DNA of 64,000 nucleotides, taken from NCBI GenBank assembly GCA_963576565.1, contig OY755038.1, positions 206,619,013 through 206,683,012 on the forward strand. The letters run 5' to 3'. The translations under genes and the position numbers were made by a program. Below are positions 44,421 through 54,723 of the stretch, piece by piece. Below the pieces are notes generated by a model. It saw only the letters and a list, made by a program, of their open reading frames with translations, was not told where the DNA came from and searched no databases. This DNA comes from Aspidapion aeneum. Taxonomy: Eukaryota > Arthropoda > Insecta > Coleoptera > Brentidae. Positions within the stretch are counted from its first letter, which is position 1. Every line of letters starts with the position of its first letter.

Positions 44421-44935
44421 GTCTGTAACGACCAACGCGCATAAATGAAAAACCGCTTGCCCGATTTAAATTAAATTTGGTACCTAGGCTGGGTCTTGGG
44501 TCGAGATGGTCCCATTTAAAAATTAACAAAATCCACCGAACGCAAGCCAGACAAAAGCGAGGGGGTGGATTTCAAAAATTAGAGTTTATGTAAAAATATG
44601 GCGTGTGTGATATCAAACGAAAGGTAATTGAGTTTGGAGTTAACCAAAATACATCTTAGTTTATTTTTTTTTTAAATGTGTGGTTAGATTTAAAAAATTA
44701 GATTTTAAGTCAAAACATGGCTTGTGTAGTAATTTTAGTTACATAAGGTCACACATACACATAACTATAGTACCTAGTATGAGATTAGGTGCCCACATAT
44801 TGGCAAGGTATTATTTATGCTGTATAAACAAAAAGAATTAAGTTTATTTTATTCTATTTTGTTTTATTTATTGCTGTATAAATGTACTCCGGTATAAATA
44901 AATATGAATATTTTGTAATTTTTGTCTGTTTTTAG

Positions 44936-45066
44936 AGGTGACGATTTTGGCAGGGGTGGTGGAGGAGGAGGAGGACGTTTCGGAGGTCGCGATGACGGAC
45001 CACCTCCATTTGGAGGACCTCGCGGAGGAATGGGCAGACCCCCACCGTTTGGTGACAGGAAAGGTA
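44936..45066 (+). CDS. HNRNPK: hnRNP K homologue, RGG / proline exon with tandem donor
   Basis: Acceptor CTGTTTTTAG|AG. Encodes (R)GDDFGRGGGGGGRFGGRDD, then GPPPFGGPRGGMGRPPPFGD and RK. The mixture of RGG and proline-rich PPPFGG motifs is typical of the linker before KH3, where hnRNP K proteins bind SH3 domains. The end has two donors three bases apart: AAAG|GTAGTA (exon end 45063) and AAAGGTA|GTAAGT (end 45066). Both keep the frame and give KDW or KGNW across the junction. GTAAGT is the stronger, so I use it. Confidence 0.93.
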
Positions 45067-45157
45067 GTAAGTATTTATTATGTGTATCGCGCTAAAACAA
45101 ATCAAGTTAATGTTTTTCAGAGACTAAAATTTAAAAAATAAATCGATCTAGCTAATA

Positions 45158-45513
45158 CTTTCCTGGCCTATTAGCACACTGCAAGTGAATTCCACGCTAT
45201 AAACAGCCTTAAACACAGTTTTTGTAAATATCTCAAAAATAAAAGCTCCTCCAAATGTTTAGTAATATTTTTGACCAAAATCTTATCAGCTCTTTTCAGT
45301 ATTGTACACCATTTTGTAAAATTTGTTCAGCGGTTTAGGAGCTATCGTGGGACGCACAGACATACATACACACAGACGGACGACACAACGATATTGCTAA
45401 GATAGGTCAAAATACAGCCCAATAACACATTTTCGACGTTATCTAAAAAAAAAAAGATTTCGTCGAAAACAATACCTTCTTTAGCTATTGCTGCGCGGGC
45501 TAGGAAGGTAAAA
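45158..45513. mobile_element. MITE, TACCTTCCTAGCC family, copy 1
   Basis: Ends CTTTCCTGGCCTATTAGCAC and GCGCGGGCTAGGAAGGTA (inverse of TACCTTCCTAGCCCGCGC). Internal landmarks are ACAGACATACATACACACAG, GATATTGCTAAGATAGGTCA and AACACATTTTCGACGTTATC. The inverse copy is at 48801-49205, and a split copy surrounds the insertion at 60017-61751. Confidence 0.75.
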
Positions 45514-45536
45514 ATACAATTCTTTAAATTAAAATA

Positions 45537-45837
45537 TAGAGTCTGTTTCAAATTAGGTGTTTACAGATGCTAACTTCCTTATTATTAAAGATACATATTT
45601 CAAATTAGCAAACTAGTAGCATTTTAAACGACTTGTAATATGGTGATATTTAAAGATCCGTTTTCGATCCATTTTGAATTTTATTTTTTATACATTTCTA
45701 AATTCAAAACAAAAAGGCTTCTGTTTTAATTTTATCATCTTAAAGTCGATATTGCTACTAGTTTATTAATTTAAATTATTCCGTATCTCTAATACTGCCA
45801 AAGTTAGCAATAGTGAAAACTTAATTGGAACAGCCTT
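45537..45837. mobile_element. MITE with long arms (CTGTTCCAATTAAGT family)
   Basis: The left arm GTTTCAAATTAGGTG ... TGCTAACTTCCTTATTATTA ... TTAGCAAACTAGTAGCATTT is the inverse of the right arm ATTGCTACTAGTTTATTAAT ... CCAAAGTTAGCAATAGTG ... TTAATTGGAACAGCC. A diverged single arm lies at about 33935-34040 (GTGTTCCAAGTTAAGTG, CCATTGCTAACTTTTTTATT, GGCAAACTAGTAG). Confidence 0.75.
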
Positions 45838-45846
45838 TATATCAAA

Positions 45847-45942
45847 ATTTCCATGAAAATCTCGGAAAAACCACCCGGCAAACAGAGAAACATTGTCTGT
45901 TCTCTGTTTGCAAGGTGGTTTTTCCGAGATTTTCATGAAAAT
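45847..45942. repeat. near-perfect hairpin, about 40-bp arms
   Basis: TCCATGAAAATCTCGGAAAA, ACCACC and GCAAACAGAGA are inverted as TCTCTGTTTGCAAGGTGGTT and TTTCCGAGATTTTCATGAAA, around a loop of about 12 bases. The arms differ at only one or two places. A transcript (the hnRNP K intron) would form a long stable duplex, so a small-RNA source or a young foldback MITE are both possible. Confidence 0.85.
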
Positions 45943-45956
45943 TCATAAAATGCACA

Positions 45957-47085
45957 GCTTTGACGGATCTACTACGTTTTACCTCGATGCTTGAAAATGC
46001 ATGTTTATTTTTGTAATGATAAGTTTAGGTCGTTTTATACTGTTTCCAAGAAACAAAAAATTCGGATTTTTCGCATTTTTTTTAGAAATTTCAAAATTAA
46101 AAAATTCGTAAAAATTCATACAAATTGCTATGGAGAGAATTCATTTAACGTTTGTTACGTCAAGATAGAGAGGGACGGCTCACAACCGATTGAGCCTTAA
46201 ATAAATGGTCATTTAGCCAAAAATAAGGTGACCAACTGTCTGGCAAGAGGCCATAAAAAATTAGGGTTTTTTAGAAATGTATATACGCATAGAAAAATAG
46301 GTACACCATATTTTTGAAATCTAACTTTCTACCTGACATCTTGCTCCAACATTTTAATTTGTCGCGCAATTTTGACTCCGTAAAATCGTCCAAAATCGTC
46401 TATTGAGCATTTATAATGAAAAAAATTATGCAGAAAAATTTATGATAGTGATGATTTAAAGTCCAGCAAAGCCAAATATTCTTATCCGTCTAACCTCGCT
46501 TTAGGCAGAAATTCAGCAGTTTGGTTTGGTTCGGTTTCGAATTCGAATCGAACCAAACGGAACCGAACCATACCGCACAAGCAATCAGCAATATTTCCAA
46601 ATAAATAATTTCCTGTAATCTGCGCCTTTAACCCTCAAATGCACCGTAACAAGGCTTTGCTAATCCATTCTCCCTCTTTGTTGTTTTGTATGTGAGCAAC
46701 AAGGACTTAATCGCGATTAAACCCATGACCGCGCTTAAGTGCTTACGGTGCATCTGAGGGTAAGTCAGTACGTAAGCAAATCGAATTGGGAATTACGATA
46801 TGTAATAATGTGTCAAAATATATGTGGGAAGGTCAACTGTACAAATTTTCAAAATTATGTGAAAAAAGCGCTAAAAAACACGAAAAACTAGGTATGTAAT
46901 TAAATTAAAAATGTAAGTAATTAATCCTAAGCTAATTTACAAATTTATGTCGAAAAACCAAACTTTTTTTTTTAATTTCCCTTATCTAAATCGACTAAAA
47001 ATAGTCCAAGGAATCATTTACAAAAAAATCGTTATATACTGCGTTTTGACGAGCGAGGTAAAACGTAGTAGAACCGCTTTGACTT
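45957..47085. mobile_element. possible TIR element, about 1.13 kb
   Basis: Left end GCTTTGACGGATCTACTACG then TTTTACCTCG. Right end CGAGGTAAAACGTAGTAGAA then CCGCTTTGAC. These are inverse over about 30 bp with a small gap. No transposase inside. It contains the MITE at 46631-46761 and a palindromic GGTTCGGTTTCGAATTCGAA segment near 46540. Confidence 0.55.
46631..46761. mobile_element. MITE with CCCTCARATGCACCGTAA ends
   Basis: ACCCTCAAATGCACCGTAAC at the left and TTACGGTGCATCTGAGGGT at the right are inverted repeats of 18-19 bp. The left flank is TTTAA and the right is TAAGT. A TTAA target (piggyBac-type) is possible if one base changed on the right. Only 131 bp, non-coding. Confidence 0.7.
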
Positions 47086-47401
47086 TTAAGATATAAAGAT
47101 CAGAGGAGAAAAAACTTCCATATTTTAAAATAAAATGATTTCTACCAGAAAGGCGCGGCTTAGTCCGCTGAGACTACAGCAAGGGAAATGTAATTCTCAA
47201 AATAATTTTGAAAACCGCATTTCGCTGAATGCTGTGTAGTTTTCATTGTGATTTTTTTATAATTCAACCTGTTGGTACGAGAGCTGTCTTTTATATTTTG
47301 CATATAGGAACGTAGAGGGCGACACTGATCGACTGTCGTTACTAAAACTTAACCTTACTCATTATCTAACCTAAATTTAAAATGTCAGTGCAATACATAT
47401 A

Positions 47402-47667
47402 CAGTAGAGTCCCGATTATCCGAAATAATATGGACCAAAGTGATTTCGGATAATCGAAATTTCGGCTAATCCGATTTTTTTTTGGAAAATAGGAGTTTAG
47501 AATGTGTATATCATTAGATCGACCTAAAAACATTTGTAACACTCTGTCGGCTAACTAAAACAATTCGCATTTAAGACCGTCGTATTCTCGTGAATCCCGA
47601 GGGGAACCACCTAGCAGTATAGGTTTCGTATAATGCGAATTTTTTCGGTTAATCGGGATTTTTGTTT
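47402..47667. mobile_element. pogo/Tigger-like MITE
   Basis: Starts TA|CAGTAGAGTCCCGATTATCC and ends TCGGTTAATCGGGATTTTTG, inverse over about 20 bp. A second inner inverse pair is TTTCGGATAATCG / GTATAATGCG. CAGT-type ends with GATTATCCGAA-like sequence are typical of pogo/Tigger elements, which duplicate TA. No transposase is present. Confidence 0.7.
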
Positions 47668-47689
47668 TTAAATGTAGTTTTATAGCTAC

Positions 47690-48610
47690 GGTGAATTTTT
47701 TAAGTTAACAAATCATTCGAAAAATGGAATTAAACGAAGGAAATTGTCTTAACAATAATGCTTTGCCGAGTTAATTTCTTTTTTCGTTAATGAAGCACCA
47801 CATCAGTCGACAGTTTCTCGTTGGTATGGAGAATTCAAGCGTGGACGGATTAGGCTTAGCAACGATACAAAGCTAGGTGCACCCAACACAGCTGTCACCC
47901 AGAACATCGATGCTGGGCGCATGCTCATCAAGGAAGATCGACATGTGTCATATCGCGAGGTGAATGAAAAATTAGGGGTAAGAAAATTAGTTGCCCGCTA
48001 ACCGAAGAACAGAAAGAAGCTAGGCTCAATTGGTGTCGGAAAACCCTAGACCGCTTTGAGGCAGGAAACTCGAAAAATGTGTACATCATTCTCAGTGGTG
48101 ATGAATCGAGGATTTACTCATGAACTTGAAAATATACGTCAGTCGTCTGTTTGGGTGTTCCAAGATGAAGAAAAGCCAACAAAAATCATCCGTTCTCGAA
48201 GTGTATCCAAAAAGATCGTCGCGAAATTTATCTCAAAAGCAGGTCATGTAGCAACAGTTGCTCTGGAAGATCAAAGGGCTGTTACTGCCGATTAGTACAT
48301 CATCATTTGTTTAACCCAACAAAACTTCGGATTGTTGGACCATCCTCCATACAGTTCCGCCTTAAGTCCCAACGATTTCTATACTTTTCCGAAAACCAAG
48401 AATGGACTACGTGGTCAAAGATTTCAGTCGCCAGACGAAGCCGTCGACGACTTCAAGAATGCAATTTTAACAGTACCAACAAACGAGTGGAATTGCAGCT
48501 TTGACAACTGGTTTGAAACAATAAAGTTTTTAAAAGTTATCTACTGTTTTATTTCAGCTGTATATGCAAAAGTTAAAAGACACTCCTCGTTTTGGACAGC
48601 TAAATAAATA
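47690..48610 (+). pseudogene. mariner transposase, decayed
   Basis: In broken frames the plus strand encodes APHQSTVSRWYGEFKRGRIR and TKLGAPNTAVTQNID, the second helix-turn-helix and linker of mariner transposases. After a stop come LTEEQKEARLNWCRKTLDRF and GDESRIYS (first catalytic Asp block, usually GDESW). A frameshift near 48120 leads to RQSSVWVFQDEEKPTKIIR and RSRSVSKKIVAKFISKAGH. The end has LDHPPYSSALSPNDFYTF, the third catalytic Asp block. The segment with the second Asp (usually ..H-DNA..) is largely missing around 48300-48330. Dead by several stops, frameshifts and this loss. TIRs were not located. Confidence 0.9.
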
Positions 48611-48800
48611 CTTTAAAAAGCAACAACTTACTGTCGAAAATAAAATAACATTTTTACTTAGTAAAATATTTTTAAAATTAATTTCTGTTTGCCAAGAACT
48701 TAATTTACAATTTAAATAGCAAATTACCTAATTTGATTATTTTATTTTTACTATTTTTAAATAATTTATATTTTTTATTTTATAATGACATTTTATCTTA

Positions 48801-49205
48801 AACCTTCCTAGCCCGCGCAGCAATGGCTAGAGAAGGCATTATTTTCAACGATTTTTTTTTTAGATAACGCCAAAAATGTGTTATTTAAGTGTATTTTGAA
48901 CTATCTTAGAACCGAACCAATTTTCAAAAAATGTTCGGGTAAAATAGGGCTCGACACTAACGAGCTAATTAAATTTTAGCCAAAATCCATTAATGCTTAT
49001 GAGTTTTTTGACAAGTAAAATTTTTTAATATGCGGTTTTTGGAATACCGTAGACTACATTTTGCTCAATAATTTTTGTTATAACCAAAAATTTCGTAGGA
49101 GCATTAGTTTCTAAGATATTAAAAAAAACTGTTTTTAAGGTTGATATTATTATATTATATCATGGCTTCACTTGAAGTGTGCTAATAGGCCAGCTAGGAA
49201 GGTAC
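48801..49205. mobile_element. MITE, TACCTTCCTAGCC family, copy 2
   Basis: Starts ACCTTCCTAGCCCGCGCAGC and ends GTGCTAATAGGCCAGCTAGG then AAGGTA. Its centre includes AGATAACGCCAAAAATGTGT and TTTTGAACTATCTTAG, the inverse of copy 1 (45158-45513). It lies in the hnRNP K intron downstream of the mariner relic. Confidence 0.7.
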
Positions 49206-49689
49206 CAGATTCGTCATGGATCCATTTATTAGTTTTTTTCCCTGTAATAAACTGTAAATTTTAGGTGGTTCGGAATAAACGATTTAATTTTTTTTAAAAG
49301 AGAAATAAAACAAGAAATAATCGTTATTTGATATAAAACAATTTTTTTCCCCGTTTTTTAATTGCATTGTTTTTTAATTGCAATTTCCAGTTCTCGGTTT
49401 ATATTATAATTTACTTTTTGTAGCATTCGGTCTTTTTCCCCTGTGGTGAGTACATTTAATAAAATTTGGGAAAGTATTCAATCCACCAGTTTTTATTTAT
49501 TTAAATAATTAACTAACCTAAAATAAATGTTTCATATTTATTTTCTATATTGGGGTAGAGCTAGTACGATTATAACACGGTACAATTGTAATATCGACTT
49601 TAAAAAACTAAGTGACAATCTAACTTGAATGGACTACACCGTGTGACGTAAAATTGTGTATTTTTGGATAATTTTAGAATGGCTGTGTT

Positions 49690-50170
49690 TTCTAGTCATT
49701 AGGTCTTCTTTTTCTTCTTCTTACGCCCTCTTCCTTTTGAAGGTTGGCGATTCATCTGGCAGTCAATTCTAAAAGCCGCTGGTCTGAAAATAGCAGTAAA
49801 CGTGCAGCCGAATCATCTTTTCAAGTCTTTTAACAATAGTTTTGTGGTCTTCCAACTGATCTGCCTTCCATCTTTCACTCAATTATCAGCCTAAGCAGCT
49901 TATATTTCTCACCTCTCATTACATGCCCAATGTATCTGGTCTCTCTTTGTTTCTTTGATTGTAACGAGAAGTTCAAGTGGTTTGCACATTCGGTCAAGTA
50001 GAGCTTCATTGGTTATTATTTGTACCCACGATATCTTCAGCATGCGTCTGTACAAGTACATTTCAAACGCCTCAAGTCTCTTCTCTGTAAATGGGTCGAG
50101 AGTTCATCCTTCACACCCGTACAAGAAAATCGAAAACACAAAGCATCTGCCCATCCGCATTCGGAGGTCC
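49690..50170 (-). mobile_element. RTE-like non-LTR retrotransposon, 3' fragment
   Basis: The minus strand encodes, in broken frames, FEMYLYRRMLKISW, VTIKETRYIGHVMRG, EKYKLL and GRRSVGRRQ. These motifs belong to the C-terminal region of RTE/craniofacial-development-protein-2-like reverse transcriptase ORFs in insects. The upstream piece at 50815-50985 continues it. The two are separated by the tandem-arm element at 50199-50810. Confidence 0.75.
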
Positions 50171-50198
50171 AGGTTGATGTCACCGGATGTCAAAAATG

Positions 50199-50810
50199 GG
50201 TCGCGGAAATTTCTTCGAAAATTTTTATTTTCTTCAAACGGAAAATTGTTCGAAAAAATTTTCTTCGAAAGTCATTTTGTTCGAACGGAAATTTGTTCAG
50301 AAACATTTTCTTCGAACGGAAATTTGTTCGAAAACAGTTTCTTCGAACGATAAATTGGTTCGAAAACATTTTCTTCGAACGGAAATTTGTTCGAAAACAT
50401 GTTGTTTGAACGGAAATTTGTTCGAAAACATATTGTTCGAACGGAAATTTGTTCAAAAACATTTTGTTCAAACGAAAATTTGTTGGAAAACATTTTGTTC
50501 GAACGAAAATTTGTTCGAAAGGACATTTGTTCGAAAAAATTCTGTTCGAATGGAAATTTGTTGGATAAAAATTTGTTTAAACGGAAATTTGTTCGAAAAC
50601 GTTTTCTTCGAACGGAAATTCGTTTGAAAACATTTTGTTCATTAAAAACATCAACTGTTTGACTAAGGGGTCTCTTTCTAACATATTAAAAAAAAAACTT
50701 TCCTGACTTCTTTCGCGTGATCTTAGCGGGTGTGAAACAAAACTGAACCGAACCGAACTGAACCGAATCGAAGTATCGGTTTAGTTCGGTTTGGTTTCAC
50801 AACCTCTAGG
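50199..50810. mobile_element. tandem-arm repeat element inserted in the RTE fragment
   Basis: It begins GGGTCGCGGAAATTTCTTCG. From 50216 to 50640 it consists of units of the type TTCGAACGGAAATTTG with TTCGAAAACATTTTG, about 32 bp each, roughly a dozen. It then holds the core AAGGGGTCTCTTTCTAACAT, AACTTTCCTGACTTCTTTC and a TGAACCGAACCGAACTGAAC run, and ends in GGTTTGGTTTCACAACC. The core is the inverse of the core in 29618-30129. The long repetitive ORFs on both strands are artefacts of the units. Confidence 0.8.
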
Positions 50811-50814
50811 ATGG

Positions 50815-50985
50815 CACTGGCAATTGACGTTTGTACCTAAATATTTGAACGTTTTAACTTGTTCTAAGATGCGCCCATTTACTGTTAAGTTGGCAACAGT
50901 ATTTGTATTTGTCTTTGTTGGGTTAATGTATAAACCATGTTCATCGCTGTATTTATATACGGTCCAACGTAAACCGTCCAACGTA
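50815..50985 (-). mobile_element. RTE-like non-LTR retrotransposon, upstream fragment
   Basis: The minus strand encodes YSDEHGLYINPTKTNTN, then LTVNGRILEQVKTFKYLGTN and VNC. This matches the segment after the YADD active site in RTE-type reverse transcriptases (GL-x-IN..KT ... VKTFKYLG). It continues into 49690-50170 after the insertion, with some residues missing at the junction. Confidence 0.8.
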
Positions 50986-51391
50986 AACTGTATTAGGTAT
51001 TTCAGTTTTTTGTCAAAGGTTTAGAATTTAGGTGATTTTTTCAATATTTTTCTACAATCGAGAAAATATTTTAAACTATGTGGGTGTGTGGTGCAAAAGT
51101 AACATTTACAGAGGATACATATTTTTCTCTAGTTTAATTTATGAGAGCCTTAATTTCTAAGATATTTAGAATGATTTTATAGCACATAGAATAATTCTTA
51201 CATGTAAGGTGGGAAGGTTTTTTTACAACTCCACCACAATAGCTTAGCCTTGTTTATAGAACGCAACTTTGATTAAGTTACAATTGTACCCCAAAAATGA
51301 CGAGCTTCCAAAAATTTCTTACTATGAAAATTTTGTCTTTTTTAAAAATTGTTCTGTTTATACTACATGTAAATTATTTAAATTATTTCAG

Positions 51392-51537
51392 ACTGGAACG
51401 GACCAAGTTCCCCGTTTAGCTCACCTCCACCATCAATGGGATCAGGCTCTTCACCTTCCGGTGGTCCCATCGGATTAGGCAGCAGCAGTGTGGGCCCGGG
51501 CGGAAAGACCTCCACTCAGGTTACCATTCCCAAAGAT
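51392..51537 (+). CDS. HNRNPK: hnRNP K homologue, linker exon and start of KH3
   Basis: Acceptor TTATTTCAG|AC, donor GAT|GTAAGT, phase 0 at the end. Encodes WNGPSSPFSSPPPSMGSGSS, PSGGPIGLGSSSVGPGGK and TSTQVTIPKD. The final TQVTIPKD is the conserved first strand of KH3 in hnRNP K (TTQVTIPKDLAG), which continues without a gap into the exon at 56714. The Ser/Pro/Gly-rich part is the end of the linker. Frame and phases fit both donors of the previous exon. Confidence 0.95.
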
Positions 51538-51555
51538 GTAAGTGTAAAACCGCTT

Positions 51556-52222
51556 ATACAGGGTGTCACTAAACTTAGGGGCCATAGGCAAACAGGTGAT
51601 AGAGGAGGCCAGGTCTAATAAAAAAAGTTCCTACAATGCATGGGTCAAAACTCTTTCTTTGTCAAGATACAGAGCATCAAAGTTGGCAATTTTTTTAACT
51701 TTTTTGATAATAACTTTTTTAAAAAATGCAGTAAAAATATGAAATTTGGTACAGTCAATTATCGGAACAAAAGCTCAAAATTGAAATAAAAATTATTTAG
51801 AAAAAAATTAGTCTGTCAATTTTCTTTAGAAAAAACTATTTTTTTGGTATAAACTTTTATAAATCCCATATTAAACGCAATGTTTTTTTTTAAATATTCT
51901 TTGTTAATAAAAACAAGTCTCTAGCAAGACATAATAATAAAATATTATTAATATTTTTTAAAAGCATAAGTAAGCAAAATTTTTTTTTTTTTAATTATTA
52001 TTTTTTATAAGTTTTTGGAGGTTATTTTGACAGCCTGTATCTCCTTAACTTGTAATTTTATCTATAATAAGCTGAGTATTCAGCTGGCTGTGACAGATTT
52101 CCTTTTTTTGTAAAACCCTTTTCCCCCATAACTTTACACTTCATCATATTTCATAAAAACAGATGTGTGTTGACCCCCATGTTATATAAACTTTTTTCTC
52201 GGAAATATGGGACACCCTGTAT
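51556..52222. mobile_element. TIR element with ATACAGGGTGTC ends
   Basis: The left end ATACAGGGTGTC at 51556 is the inverse of GACACCCTGTAT at 52211-52222. The internal sequence is AT-rich and non-coding. The left end is only 18 bp after the hnRNP K donor at 51538. ACAGGGTGTCCC ends also occur at 63289 and, inverted, near 22612. Confidence 0.65.
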
Positions 52223-52717
52223 TTATTTTATTGTACAGCAAGAAATAACTTAAATACAATCTGGTCACAGTAGACTAATTTTCTTTTATGCTAAATTAGT
52301 ATTAATGCTGTTAGTTCTTTACGTCGGTTGCATTTAAAATAATGTCATCAGTTTGGTAGTAAAGTTGTTTGTACTGCTATCACCATCTTTGCGCTAAGAC
52401 GCCAAGCTAAGCTAAACTAATTAATACTACAATAATTTGACGCAAAGGCCTGTAAAGCCAATTGTGAGAAATGACCCGCTGCGTTTCTCCCTTGGCTGTT
52501 TTGTAGCGAACTGACTCGGAATTGGAGAGTATTTATTAGTATTAGGTAAAAATTTTTTGGAAAACTATTTTTTTCATCAAAACAATCTTGACGTAAAACG
52601 TGTCCAAAATCAAAACAAGAAAGAATTTAGATTGTGTTATATTCATTTAATAATCTTTTAAATAACTTTTTGACAGCTCTAACAACAACCAGCATACAGG
52701 GCTTTTAGTTTACACAG

Positions 52718-53330
52718 GGCTATCAAAACGGACGGGCCACGATCCTCCACTTTGTTGACGTCACATCCGGGGCTGATTTTTTTTTGATGGTCACGTTACG
52801 ACACAGCTGATTGTCTTTAAAATATTGAAGTTAGAATGACGGTTCATGAATATTTAATTTTTTTTAAAATAACGCCGTTTTTGAGATTGTTTTTACTTTA
52901 TTCTTGCAGAACAATTTTTTTTTAATGTATAGTAATCCTTAATTTTTCATAGCCGCTTCATTAGCTCACACAATAATTCAGTTTAAAGCAGAAGCAAATG
53001 TGACAATCACAGATGACAAAGTCAAATACATGTCAAATATAACAGTTGGCATGTGGTAGATGGCGGGTAATTTGAATTCAAAATAAGAAATGCTAAATCT
53101 TGAAGATTTTAACCTTTTAATCATGTTGCTTCCTTACAAACCTTTGGTGGAATATCGGAATGGTGTCTGAGAATATTTCACTGAAATTTTGCGAAAATCT
53201 GTAGTGCCATTTTGAAAATATCATAAAAAAACGTCTGACCTCCCATAAGACCCAATGTAAAATTCAGCCCCGGGAGAACAGCTGATTTTTTCAGGGTCGT
53301 GGCCTCTATTTTTGTGTTGGCCTTGGTTTA
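52718..53330 (-). repeat. dispersed repeat, about 600 bp (copy 2, inverted)
   Basis: Inverse of 16005-16600, colinear over its full length: CAGGGCTATCAAAACGG, GGGCCACGATCCTCCAC, TTTGTTGACGTCACATC, TTTAAAATATTGAAGTTAGA, CCGCTTCATTAGCTCACAC, CACAGATGACAAAGTCAAAT, GGTGTCTGAGAATATTTCAC, TTACATTGGGTCTTATGGG-inverse and AACAGCTGATTTTT. Intronic. Confidence 0.8.
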
Positions 53331-53889
53331 CATAAAGTCTTTTTTTTTTCGAAGCTCCCTTGGTCTCTTTTTTTGGTATTAAGTTTCTTTTTTGGAGCTA
53401 TTAAGAGCATTTTGACATAGTTTTTCCCTAATGATGGAAAGTCTGAGAGGGTTTTAGGCTTCTTCAAAAAGCTTGGTTATATTTAACTAATTATTTTAGC
53501 GCTTATTGAATGACCTAATTGCTAGTTAATTTAATTAGTTTTAAAAAACCTAACTGCATACAGTGGTGGCCAAAATGCCATAACTGTAAAAAACTAGAGC
53601 TATATTTGAAAAACTTAATACATTTGTCAGTTTGAGAGATGTGGCAGGTTTAAAAAATGCAAATAAAAAAATTCTAACAAACGTGTTTAGTGTTTGTTAG
53701 TATTATTTGGCTTAAAAATTCCGTTGATTGACGCTCACTGTCTTGAAGACGGGTAAAAATGCAATCTGTGTTGATCCGGCCTAAAAGACAAAGAGCTGTC
53801 GTAGGTCACGGACTATAGTTGTTTTCTTTTATTTGCATTCGATCTTTTCATTGATCCATATTGTATAGCAGTGTTTTCGCCTGCTTTTG

Positions 53890-54170
53890 GTTTTTTGTTT
53901 CTCTCGTATCTCGGTAGATGGCGCTTCTTGCTATAGTTCTCTCACTAATTACATTTAATTAGAGACAAAACCGTCTGATTAACTTCGCTTAAGATTTGTC
54001 ACATTGACCAGCAGTGTTCTGAGGAGTCCCATAAGGACGAAACGGTTAACTGTCAACACTTATTAGGTGTCCATTAGATCTTGGACCCCCGTGAGGTTAA
54101 GCTTTCAGGCTACCCACGGAAAAATATAAGGGAAACAAAAAACTCCTTTTTGCCCGATTAGCCACGAAAC
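53890..54170. mobile_element. CCGTGGGTAGC-family MITE
   Basis: Left arm TTTTTTGTTTCTCTCGTATC, right arm GGCTACCCACGGAAAAATAT, AAGGGAAACAAAAAAC, then GCCACGAAACTTG. The centre has TCTGAGGAGTCCCATAAGGA, CGAAACGGTTAACTGTCAAC and ACTTATTAGGTGTCCATTAG, shared with 28205-28460 and 32418-32590. Confidence 0.7.
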
Positions 54171-54426
54171 TTGTTTGATTTTTAAAAAAATTCTGTTTAG
54201 TTTTAGGCACAAGGATAATTCAAAAAAGGCGTAAAAGTCACCTCATGAAATTTTCATAATGATGAAACGAAATATATACATTTTTTTAGTTGATGATTAA
54301 AATTAGCTGAAATCGTAAAAAAATTGGTTATGTTTAGCAATTTTTTTGCAAGTTCCAAAAACAGAATGTTTCTTTTTTGTTCTGCTTCATTTAATAACAT
54401 TAATATGTAGGTAAAGTTTGTATCTT

Positions 54427-54723
54427 GTAGCATTGAGTAAATAACCCATATAGAGGAGCCACCGGCGAGCTTTACCATATTGACGGGCAGATGGCGCTGA
54501 AATAAATTCGTCTGATACGCAATATTCAGGGACTTCTAGTACGATTTAGTTGCATGTGCGAGTTCCGAGGTTCATGCCTATCATACAAATGCCATTAGAT
54601 CATAATAGTTATCTCTGAATATTGTGTACTAGATGAATTTATTTCAGCGCCCTCTGCCCCTCAATATGGTAAAGCTCGTCGGTTGCACCTCTATAGGGGT
54701 CATATACTCAAAGCTTGTAGTCA
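54427..54723. mobile_element. MITE with about 100-bp arms
   Basis: The left arm TTGTAGCATTGAGTAAATAA, GGAGCCACCGGCGAGCTTTA, CCATATTGACGGGCAGATGG and CGCTGAAATAAATTCGTCTG is inverted as AGATGAATTTATTTCAGCGC, CCTCTGCCCCTCAATATGGT, AAAGCTCGTCGGTTGCACC and TATACTCAAAGCTTGTA. Well conserved, so relatively young. The two ORFs across the right arm are by-products. Confidence 0.85.

Larger units (their letters stand above)
44058..44811 (-). mobile_element. palindrome-ended repeat element, copy 3 (intronic, inverted)
   Basis: In reverse orientation to copies 1 and 2. The end palindrome AGCTCACACTAC...GTAGTGTGAGCT is at 44058-44094. The other end, with ...ACCTAATCTCATACTAGGT-like and ATACCTTGCCAAT, is at 44735-44811. 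The GGTACCTAGGCTGGGTCTTG block and CGTTTGATATCACACACGCC units are recognisable, but fewer internal units remain. A 225-bp nested MITE (44110-44334) and a long (CTGT)n tract (44336-44420) interrupt it. Confidence 0.75.

Noticed and set aside
44247..44529. DRQTDRQT-rich ORFs
   Set aside because: Reading of the (CTGT)n microsatellite. The same applies to 18373-18603 and 23273-23464.
48056..48607. Separate small genes
   Set aside because: All pieces are segments of one decayed mariner transposase in different frames.
50187..50662. Long overlapping ORFs with ERKFVRKHF-like repeats on both strands
   Set aside because: They are translations of a tandem TTCGAACGGAAATTTG array with unit length compatible with open frames; no start context or domain.
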